Source of the DNA: Lachnospiraceae bacterium
Lineage (GTDB): Bacteria; Bacillota; Clostridia; Lachnospirales; Lachnospiraceae
DNA: 22,614 nucleotides
Direction of reading: 5' to 3'
NCBI GenBank assembly: GCA_009774585.1
Contig: VSOA01000022.1
Coordinates: 1 to 22,614, forward strand
The position numbers and the translations under genes are program-made. Positions 17,022-22,614 of this stretch are shown here, piece by piece (the first letter of the stretch is position 1; every line of letters begins with the position of its first letter). A model generated the notes under the pieces. That model saw nothing but the letters and a program-made list of their open reading frames with translations, did not search any database and was not told where the DNA came from.

Positions 17022-17354
17022 CTATTTTTGCGTGTCGCCATATAAAGTAAGCAAATCCGAACGGACATAATATTCTTTGGATGAAACACTGTGGCGCAAT
17101 GTTTTCTGGTCGATCCGATACCAGGTCAGATGTTCTTCAGTTTCCACCATTCCCAATACGATGACCACTTCATCCTGCGATAACGTGGCGACAACATCAA
17201 ACTCGTATCCGGGACCGGACCGGACTTTACATAGTTGTGCGGCGGCTTGCATTTTCTGCGGATATTCTCCTGAAACTTGGAAGTTATAAATCAAAAATAT
17301 GGCGAATATAGCAAGCAGCGATGCCGCCGCAATATAACGAGAACTTCTATGCAT
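17022..17354 (-). CDS. Small membrane-anchored SH3-domain protein
   Basis: 110-residue protein with a basic N-terminus (MHRSSR), one hydrophobic segment (about residues 8-24, AAASLLAIFAIFLIYNF), then a bacterial SH3-like (SH3b/SH3_3) domain: CKVRSGPGYEFDVVATLSQDEVVIVLG is the characteristic start, and WYRID and EYYVRSDLL follow. It would be held in the membrane with the SH3b domain outside, where such domains often contact peptidoglycan or peptides. GGAGG (complement of 17362-17366) lies 7 nt before the ATG. It is 62 nt downstream of nupQ on the same strand and could be the last gene of the nucleoside-transport operon. Its function is unknown and a link to transport is only positional. Confidence 0.8.
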   Translation of the reverse strand: MHRSSRYIAAASLLAIFAIFLIYNFQVSGEYPQKMQAAAQLCKVRSGPGYEFDVVATLSQDEVVIVLGMVETEEHLTWYRIDQKTLRHSVSSKEYYVRSDLLTLYGDTQK

Positions 17355-17377
17355 GTATTTTCCTCCGTCTTTTCGGG

Positions 17378-17410
17378 TTCGCGGAGCGAATCTCGCAAAC
17401 GAGCTTGCTC
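17378..17410 (-). other. Small hairpins between nupQ and the SH3-protein gene
   Basis: TTCGC (17378-17382) / GCGAA (17386-17390) with a 3-nt loop, and CTCG (17392-17395) / CGAG (17400-17403) with a CAAA loop, fill most of the 62-nt gap. Neither is followed by a T-run on the minus strand, so they are more likely an mRNA-stability or processing feature than a terminator. The nupQ stop is doubled (TAATAA) just before them. Confidence 0.4.
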
Positions 17411-17416
17411 ATTTTA

Positions 17417-18376
17417 TTAACGTGCTCCCTTATCATAAATCTCTCCAAGCGCTTTAGGAGAATGATTTTTCTTGCTAAAGAAAATCAACATGAGCAGCGT
17501 AAGCACATAGGGCAGTACCATTACCAAGTCCTGATAACTGCTGGGCATCTCCAAGACTTTGACGAGTTCATAGCCGCCGGAACGGGCGAAGCCGAACAGC
17601 AGGCACGCGCCAAGGGTAGGAAGAATCTTCCAGTTACCGAAGATTAGTGCGGCGATAGCGAGATAACCGTAGCCGGAATAGATATTTGATGAAAAGTTTG
17701 CTGAAATCGAGTAGGCGAAACAGATACCGCCCAGTCCGGACAACGCGCCGGACGCCATGACGGCAATCAGCCGCACGCGGCTCACTTCAATACCGGCGGC
17801 GTCTACTGCGTGAGGATTATCGCCGCAGGCACGCAGATGTAAGCCGAACCTTGTCTTGTACAGCACATACCATGCTGCAACGGCAATCGCTGCAATGACA
17901 ATCTCAAACGGATACAGATTCGTGAATACCGCGCCCAATACGGGAATCTGTGACAACACCGGCACCGTGATGCGGGCGGACACGCCAAGCACAAATTTAT
18001 TGGAGGCAGCGCCGAAGATGCTGGCGTTAATCTGCTTAGTCATAAACTCTGTGAGCGCCATGGCAAGGATATTAATTACTACACCGCTGATGACCTGATT
18101 TGCCTTGAATTTAATACACAGCATGGCATGCAGCAGGGAGAAGAGCATACCGCCGAGGAAGGCGAACAGCATCGCCAGATAGAAGGGAACCGGCGAGTTG
18201 CCTGCAAAATATTGTGCGACACAGACTGCAAAGAGTGCGCCGCAGAATGCGCCGAAGCCCTGCAATCCTTCGATGGCAAGGTTAGTGATGCCGCTGCGCT
18301 CGCAGTAGATGCCACCGATTGCCATAATAAATAATGGAAGCGCGAAGGATAAACCGTCGATGATAATCGTATTCAT
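17417..18376 (-). CDS. nupQ: Nucleoside ABC transporter permease (NupQ/YufQ type)
   Basis: Second integral membrane subunit of a BMP-type (nucleoside) ABC importer, 319 residues of the BPD_transp_2 family. It starts directly in membrane sequence, and shows the family stretch IGGIYCERSGITNLAIEGLQGFGAFCGAL near residues 20-50, then NQVISGVVINILAMALTEF and LHLRACGDNPHAVDAAGIEVSRVRLIAVMASGALSGLGG, the typical loop thought to contact the ATPase. Its start ATG follows the nupP stop with no gap (TAA then ATG), and GGAGG (complement of 18385-18389) is 8 nt upstream inside the end of nupP, so the two are probably translationally coupled. The length is normal for NupQ. Confidence 0.92.
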   Translation of the reverse strand: MNTIIIDGLSFALPLFIMAIGGIYCERSGITNLAIEGLQGFGAFCGALFAVCVAQYFAGNSPVPFYLAMLFAFLGGMLFSLLHAMLCIKFKANQVISGVVINILAMALTEFMTKQINASIFGAASNKFVLGVSARITVPVLSQIPVLGAVFTNLYPFEIVIAAIAVAAWYVLYKTRFGLHLRACGDNPHAVDAAGIEVSRVRLIAVMASGALSGLGGICFAYSISANFSSNIYSGYGYLAIAALIFGNWKILPTLGACLLFGFARSGGYELVKVLEMPSSYQDLVMVLPYVLTLLMLIFFSKKNHSPKALGEIYDKGAR

Positions 18377-19501
18377 TTAGTTGTCCTCCTTCCATCTGCC
18401 TGCTTTGTATTTCACGTAAGCGCCGCATGCGCTGAATAACAATATAATGCCCGTTATGGCGGAGGCTATCTCGGCCTGCACGCCGGAGGCAGAATTCATA
18501 TAAGTGCTTCCCTTCGAGATGACTGTGATCAGAAAGGAAGAGAAGATGATGCCGATGGGGGAACTGTTACCCAGAAGCGCCACCGCAATGGCATCGTACC
18601 CCGTGCTGACAAGCACTTTGGGTTGGATGGAAGCGAAGTATCCCATATAGTAGGTGACGCCTGCCAGTCCTGCAAATCCGCCGGAGAGCATCATGGCGAG
18701 CACTCTTGTGCGACCGACCCGGATTCCGGCATATTCCGCCGCACGAATACTGCTTCCCACGGCTTTAATCTCAAAGCCCAAGATTGTTTTATTCATGAGA
18801 AAAGCGGTCACTGCGATTCCTACGGCGGCTAAGAGTATTCCCAGCGGGATATCCATTTTGTAATCCCCGACGACCACATCTACCAGCGTCAGCCTGCCCG
18901 ATGCGCCTACATTCTTGGACTGCCGTGATACGGGATCTACATAGAAAGTGTTGATCAGGAAACTGACAATATATTGAAAAATATAGTTAAACATAATCGT
19001 GGACACGACTTCGTTAATGTTGAAGCGGTGTTTTAAGAAGCCGACCAGAGCGCCGGCTAACGCGCCGATAATAAAACCGATGAACACCACAAGCGGTTTG
19101 GCAGCTACCGCAGGAAGGCCGGAATATCCGATTAAGATAGTAGCGGTAAAACCGGCGGCTAACATCTGTCCCGACACGCCGATATTGAAAAGCCCGGCTT
19201 TCAGGGCAATCAGCACGGCCAGCGCGGCAAACAGCATTGGGGTCAGCGCGTTCAAGAAGCTGGTAAAATCCGTGATAATGCCCTTGTGTCCTGCGTAGGA
19301 GGCCTTGGGGGCAAGCCCCGAACCTTGCAGGAGATTATAGTACGCCTTGAACGGATTGCTGCCGAGCAGCGCGATGATAATCGCACCGAAAATCAGACTG
19401 AGCACGATCGTAAAAATCGGAATCATGTACGGCTGGCGTTTCTCGTGCCCGATTGTCTGTAAAATCAGTTTATGTATGATGCCGTTTCTATTCTTTTTCA
19501 T
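18377..19501 (-). CDS. nupP: Nucleoside ABC transporter permease (NupP/YufP type)
   Basis: First integral membrane subunit of the BMP-type importer, 374 residues, longer than its partner NupQ because of an N-terminal cytoplasmic stretch (MKKNRNGIIHKLILQTIGHEKRQPYMIP) before the first membrane segment. Family stretches are AALAVLIALKAGLFNIGVSGQMLAAGF, NINEVVSTIMFNYI and EIKAVGSSIRAAEYAGIRVGRTRVLAMMLSGGFAGLAGV. It begins inside the 3' end of nupO (14-nt overlap), with GGAGG (complement of 19507-19511) 5 nt before the ATG, and its stop abuts the nupQ start. This tight packing indicates that the ATPase and both permeases are made from one message. Confidence 0.92.
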   Translation of the reverse strand: MKKNRNGIIHKLILQTIGHEKRQPYMIPIFTIVLSLIFGAIIIALLGSNPFKAYYNLLQGSGLAPKASYAGHKGIITDFTSFLNALTPMLFAALAVLIALKAGLFNIGVSGQMLAAGFTATILIGYSGLPAVAAKPLVVFIGFIIGALAGALVGFLKHRFNINEVVSTIMFNYIFQYIVSFLINTFYVDPVSRQSKNVGASGRLTLVDVVVGDYKMDIPLGILLAAVGIAVTAFLMNKTILGFEIKAVGSSIRAAEYAGIRVGRTRVLAMMLSGGFAGLAGVTYYMGYFASIQPKVLVSTGYDAIAVALLGNSSPIGIIFSSFLITVISKGSTYMNSASGVQAEIASAITGIILLFSACGAYVKYKAGRWKEDN

Positions 19502-21032
19502 GTCGCCCTCCTACTCCCATCATAAATTCGCCGACTTCGGTTGGTGTAAGTTCTCTGGCATCGGCAATTTTCTGGATTTCGCCGTTGTAGATGACGCCAA
19601 TGGTATCAGCCAGATTCATGACTTCATCCAGTTCCAGTGAAATTAAGAGGATTGCTTTGCCTTTGCTTCGTTCACCTATAATCTGTTTATGAATGTTTTC
19701 AATGGCGCCGATATCCAATCCGCGGGTGGGCTGAACGAAAATAGTCAGGGAAGAACCAAGTTCAATCTCTCTGGCAATAATGGCTTTCTGTTGGTTGCCG
19801 CCGCTCATGGAACGGACAATCGTGTCGTTACCCTGACTGCTTCTGATATCGAATTTGTCAATCAGTTTGTCGCCGTATGATGTAAATTCCTCGTTGCGGA
19901 TGACGCCTTTATGGGAAAAAGGTTCTTCAAAATAATTCTTGAGCGCCAGATTGTCTGCAAGGGTAAAATCCATCACCAGACCTACATTGTGACGGTCTTC
20001 CGGGATATAGGATATCCCTGCCAGATTACGTTTTCTGATAGAGTAGGAAGTGATATCAGAGCCGTCCAGCGTAACTTTACCACCGGAAGGTTTTATAAGT
20101 CCTGCAATGGCGTCTGCAAGTTCAATCTGCCCGTTGCCGGAGACGCCGGCAATGACAAAGATTTCTCCTTCTCTGACGGAAAAGGAAACATCCTTTACGA
20201 CTTCGTATTTATCTTCATTGCGTACGGTCAGATGTTCTACCCGCAGCACTTCCTTGCCGTATTTTGGTGCAGGCTTGTCCACGGTGAAACTGACTTCACG
20301 TCCCACCATCAGATTAGCCATCGTCTTGGTATCCGTGGCGGCAACATCCAGTACGTCAATCAGCTTACCGCGGCAGAGGATTGCGCAGCGGTCGGCAATT
20401 TTCTTGATTTCTTCTAATTTATGCGTTATCAGGATGATGGTCTTGCCGTCGTCCCGAAGACTTCTGATAATCTCTAACAAAAATTCGATTTCCTGCGGAG
20501 TAAGCACGGCAGTCGGTTCATCAAAAATCAGGATTTCCGCTTCGCGGTAGAGCATTTTGAGAATCTCCACGCGCTGCTGCATGGAGACGTTTACCTGATC
20601 GATCACTTTGACTGGGTCTACCTCCAGACCGAATTTACGTGATAAGGCAAGGATGTCCTTATTCGCCTTCTTTAAATCCACGGTTTTAAAAAGCCCCAAT
20701 GTTTTTTTGACGGGTTCCATCCCCATAATGATATTTTCGGCAATTGTATAATTACTTACCAGTTTGAAGTGCTGGTGTACCATACCTATATTCAGTTTGG
20801 TTGCATGGTTTGGGGATTGAATCTTGACTTTCTCTCCACGAATGATGATTTCGCCCTCATCCGGCTCATACATTCCGAAAAGCATACTCATCAGAGTGGA
20901 CTTACCAGCGCCGTTTTCGCCGAGAAGCGCATAGATTTCGCCTTTTTTTACTTGAATAGATACGTCGTCATTTGCCACGATGCCGGGGAAACGCTTCGTG
21001 ATATGATTCATTTCAATAATGTAATCTGACAT
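19488..21032 (-). CDS. nupO: Nucleoside ABC transporter ATPase (NupO/YufO type, two ABC domains)
   Basis: Energising subunit of the BMP-type importer, 514 residues with two ABC domains. Domain 1 has Walker A GENGAGKST (Lys44), Q-loop region MVHQHFK, Walker B ILIFDEP (Asp171, Glu172) and His-loop ITHKLEE. Its signature reads VNVSMQQ (147-153), where the family usually has LSVGMQQ. Domain 2 has the degenerate Walker A AGVSGNGQIEL, signature MSGGNQQK (409-416) and FVQPTRGLD (Gln434) in place of a DEP Walker B; this Gln is normal in the family. ATG 21032 has GAGGT (complement of 21041-21045) about 8 nt upstream. Guanosine and other nucleosides are the known ligands of the closest-named systems (B. 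subtilis NupNOPQ); the substrate here is inferred. Confidence 0.93.
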   Translation of the reverse strand: MSDYIIEMNHITKRFPGIVANDDVSIQVKKGEIYALLGENGAGKSTLMSMLFGMYEPDEGEIIIRGEKVKIQSPNHATKLNIGMVHQHFKLVSNYTIAENIIMGMEPVKKTLGLFKTVDLKKANKDILALSRKFGLEVDPVKVIDQVNVSMQQRVEILKMLYREAEILIFDEPTAVLTPQEIEFLLEIIRSLRDDGKTIILITHKLEEIKKIADRCAILCRGKLIDVLDVAATDTKTMANLMVGREVSFTVDKPAPKYGKEVLRVEHLTVRNEDKYEVVKDVSFSVREGEIFVIAGVSGNGQIELADAIAGLIKPSGGKVTLDGSDITSYSIRKRNLAGISYIPEDRHNVGLVMDFTLADNLALKNYFEEPFSHKGVIRNEEFTSYGDKLIDKFDIRSSQGNDTIVRSMSGGNQQKAIIAREIELGSSLTIFVQPTRGLDIGAIENIHKQIIGERSKGKAILLISLELDEVMNLADTIGVIYNGEIQKIADARELTPTEVGEFMMGVGGRHEKE

Positions 21033-21063
21033 GCGTTGACCTCGCTTTGCTGAAAGAGTGTTG

Positions 21064-21288
21064 TATAAATATAGAGTTGTTGTTAGTACAATTATATATG
21101 AACGTCCGCTTAGAGGAAAGATAATATCTATATCGCCTCGCTTTCGCTCAGCCTCAAGCGTAGCAGTACTAAGCTCATGAAAAACTTCGCTAAGTGCCGA
21201 CGCTCTCCCATGGGCGCCTTAAGATATTATCGTTCCTCCAAGCTGGGCTTTGAATGATTAATGAATAGTATGTAACTCTATATTTATA
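21064..21288 (-). repeat. Palindromic element 1 in the nupO leader, with structured core
   Basis: Nested inverted repeats. An outer pair of 15 bp is perfect: TATAAATATAGAGTT at 21064-21078 and its complement at 21274-21288. An inner 22-bp pair at 21108-21129 and 21222-21243 has two mismatches. The arms between outer and inner pairs are 29 and 30 nt, so the whole 225 bp reads as a partly decayed palindrome. The centre, read on the minus strand, has AGCGT (21204-21200) pairing ACGCT (21161-21157), ACTTAGC (21195-21189) pairing GCTTAGT (21174-21168) with one T-T mismatch, then GAGCGAAAGCG (21149-21139) with a GAAA loop. This core recurs in element 2. No target-site duplication or open reading frame is seen. 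Confidence 0.7.
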
Positions 21289-21302
21289 GAATACGGCAAA
21301 AT

Positions 21303-21337
21303 AAAAAAGGCTGCAAGGGAAATTTCCCTTGCAGCCT
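21303..21337 (-). terminator. Intrinsic terminator downstream of the BMP lipoprotein gene
   Basis: A perfect 30-nt palindrome (21308-21337; each arm 15 bp, AGGCTGCAAGGGAAA and its complement) is followed on the minus strand by TTTTTT, then ATTTT. It lies about 180 nt after the bmpA stop and about 270 nt before the nupO start, so it would end most bmpA transcripts and let only some reach nupOPQ unless these have their own promoter. Confidence 0.88.
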
Positions 21338-21357
21338 GATATATGCAAATAACCAGT

Positions 21358-21506
21358 CTGGACAGAAATGAAATACTCAAGGAGACCCTAGAACAGCGCC
21401 AGCACTTAGCGAGGTCGTGAGTTGCGAAGCAACTCGTCGAGCTTAGTGTCTGTTGCGCTGTGAAAGGAGCGAAAGCGGGTCGACGGAGAATTTTATGTCT
21501 GTGCAG
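21358..21506 (+). repeat. Palindromic element 2, inverted relative of element 1
   Basis: Imperfect arms 21358-21388 and 21477-21506 (CTG, ACAGA, AAAT, CTC and GACCC blocks pair with their complements) enclose a core. In the core ACAGCGC (21393-21399) pairs with GCGCTGT (21455-21461), and CACTTAGC (21403-21410) with GCTTAGTG (21441-21448), one T-T mismatch. An apical GAGTTGC (21419-21425) pairs with GCAACTC (21429-21435). GAGCGAAAGCG follows at 21467-21477. The core words match element 1 but lie on the opposite strand. The element occupies the region between the bmpA stop and its terminator. With element 1 and the terminator it accounts for most of the 488-bp gap, where no gene is seen. Confidence 0.7.
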
Positions 21507-21520
21507 ATGTTACTTATTTT

Positions 21521-22614
21521 TTACCATGCGAAATCGTCCGGTGTTACGCCGTTGAAATTAGCGGCAGGAACGATAGAGCCGGATTTTACCAATGCGTAAG
21601 CAGCGTCAATCTTGGAGATCGTGTCTGCGGACAACTGGCATCGGCCGTCTGCACTTACATAACCTGTGGAATCCGTGTCAGCCTGCAGTGTTACATTGGC
21701 GCCCTTGAAAGTGCCGTCTACGACTGCGTTTAACGCACGCTCTACATTCAGGTGCATTACTTTTAACGCGGAAGTAAGTACTACGTTGGAATCGCCGTTT
21801 GCGCCATCGTCATACTGGTCTACGTCACAACCGATGAACTGTACGCCTGAAGCCTCTTTGACTGCTGTCAGAACACCGTTGCCGGAAGCGCCTGCCGCTA
21901 CGAAGATAATGTCAACGCCTTCAGCGATCAGTGCGTTACCTACGACTTTACCGGTTGCCTCGTCTGCAAAAGAACCGATGTAGTTACCGCCTACGTTTGC
22001 GCCGGTTACGTCCGTACCCGCATAGGAAGCGAGTTCAACCAGCTCGACGTTCTTGCCTTCGGTCTCATTGACATATTTCACGCCGCATTCGAAACCGTAC
22101 TGGTAGTTTACATTGGAAGGATATGCGATACCGTTGACAACAGCTACTTTGTTGCTCGTTGTTTCAAAAGCGGCCGCCATACCTGCGAAGAAACCGGACT
22201 CCTGCTCTGCAAACTGCATAGCATAGATGTTGTCCACCGTTACTTCGTTGCCTTCTGCATCGGAAGGGAAAGAGTCTACAAGGATAAATTTCACATCCGG
22301 ATTTTCTTCAGCGATCGTGGAGATGCCTGCGAACTGGAAACCACAGCAGACGATAACGTCATAGTCTGCCACAACGTCAGCGACTGCCTGTACGGCTGCC
22401 GTTACATCGCCTGTTGTCTCCTGAACCGGTGTTACGGTACAGTCGGGATGACTCTCGATAAATGTCAGGATGCCGTTGTAGTTGTCTTCATTAAAAGAAC
22501 CGTCGTCTACGCCGGAAGGACTGCTGACGATAGCAATCTTAAGTGCTGTGCCTTCTTTAGCTGCCGCATCGGAAGCCTCGTCGGCAGCAGGTGCTGATTC
22601 GGTCTCTGCCTCAG
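21521..22614 (-). CDS. bmpA: BMP-family nucleoside-binding lipoprotein, N-terminus beyond the window
   Basis: Substrate-binding protein of the nucleoside importer encoded downstream (NupN/BmpA/TmpC family, peripla_BP type I fold). About 364 residues are visible; the frame is open to the right edge, so the signal peptide and lipobox are missing from the window. The first visible residues are an Ala/Glu/Ser/Thr-rich linker, then KIAIVSSPSGVDDGSFNEDNYNG, the usual BMP start in which Asp/Asn residues contact ligand. Further family stretches are ADYDVIVCCGFQFAG, FILVDSFPSD, AMQFAEQESGFFAGMAA, DIIFVAAGASGNGVLTAVKE and FIGCDVDQYDDG. An in-frame GTG at 22372 is internal and should not be taken as the start. 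The C-terminus (VTPDDFAW) is complete. Confidence 0.93.
   Translation of the reverse strand, partial: EAETESAPAADEASDAAAKEGTALKIAIVSSPSGVDDGSFNEDNYNGILTFIESHPDCTVTPVQETTGDVTAAVQAVADVVADYDVIVCCGFQFAGISTIAEENPDVKFILVDSFPSDAEGNEVTVDNIYAMQFAEQESGFFAGMAAAFETTSNKVAVVNGIAYPSNVNYQYGFECGVKYVNETEGKNVELVELASYAGTDVTGANVGGNYIGSFADEATGKVVGNALIAEGVDIIFVAAGASGNGVLTAVKEASGVQFIGCDVDQYDDGANGDSNVVLTSALKVMHLNVERALNAVVDGTFKGANVTLQADTDSTGYVSADGRCQLSADTISKIDAAYALVKSGSIVPAANFNGVTPDDFAW

Noticed and set aside
19720..19740. NupO second Walker B lacking Asp-Glu (VQPTRGLD) as a sign of a dead gene
   Set aside because: Gln at this place is the usual state in BMP-type importer ATPases; the frame is intact and all neighbours look functional.
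19911..20550. Plus-strand reading frames of about 166-168 residues opposite nupO
   Set aside because: They are antisense to a clearly recognisable ATPase gene and have no domain or convincing ribosome binding site.
21033..21300. Purine riboswitch upstream of nupO
   Set aside because: A nucleoside transporter makes this attractive, but the conserved three-helix purine aptamer sequence blocks were not found; the region is explained by the palindromic element.
21521..22372. BMP lipoprotein taken as a complete 283-residue gene starting at GTG 22372
   Set aside because: The same frame continues open to the window edge and encodes the conserved BMP N-terminal region (KIAIVSSPSGVDDGSFNEDN), so the GTG is internal and the gene is cut by the window.
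1..22614. CRISPR array, tRNA/rRNA genes, transposase, toxin-antitoxin or phage defence system
   Set aside because: No regularly spaced direct repeats, no RNA-gene signatures and no proteins of these types were recognised; AddAB is a housekeeping repair enzyme here.

Overview
The window looks like chromosomal DNA of an anaerobic Firmicute, most probably a Lachnospiraceae-type Clostridium relative. The reasons are the AddAB (not RecBCD) recombination nuclease, lipoprotein-based sugar and nucleoside ABC importers, a domain-permuted family-3 glycosidase of the kind known from rumen and gut clostridia, strong AGGAGG-type ribosome binding sites, and moderate base composition. The genus assignment is inference. 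No rRNA, tRNA, CRISPR array, transposase or phage gene was seen.

Left part, plus strand (1-7254): a three-gene monosaccharide ABC importer (chvE-mmsA-mmsB) with a terminator-like hairpin between the binding-protein gene and the ATPase gene, and a good intrinsic terminator after mmsB. Then comes a 933-residue cytoplasmic GH3 beta-glycosidase whose catalytic domains are in swapped order. Together they suggest uptake of sugars or short glycosides followed by hydrolysis inside the cell.

Middle, plus strand (7255-17004): addB and addA, overlapping or nearly so, encode the double-strand-break resection helicase-nuclease. The addB ribosome binding site is buried in a 14-bp hairpin. Next is a K+ uptake system (KtrB/TrkH-type channel subunit and KtrA/TrkA-type RCK subunit) whose two genes are separated by a compact, highly structured 115-bp stretch that can fold as a three-way junction plus hairpin.

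Right part, minus strand (22614-17022): a BMP-family nucleoside ABC importer. A binding lipoprotein gene runs off the right edge, followed by ATPase and two permease genes (nupO-nupP-nupQ, touching or overlapping), then a small membrane-anchored SH3-domain protein. This operon converges on the K+ genes with only 17 bp between stop codons.

The most unusual part is the 488-bp gap between the binding-protein gene and nupO. It holds a perfect 30-nt terminator palindrome flanked by two oppositely oriented, imperfectly palindromic elements. These share a conserved core, while their flanking arms differ in sequence but are self-complementary in each copy. This pattern suggests a structured repeat family or structured RNA.
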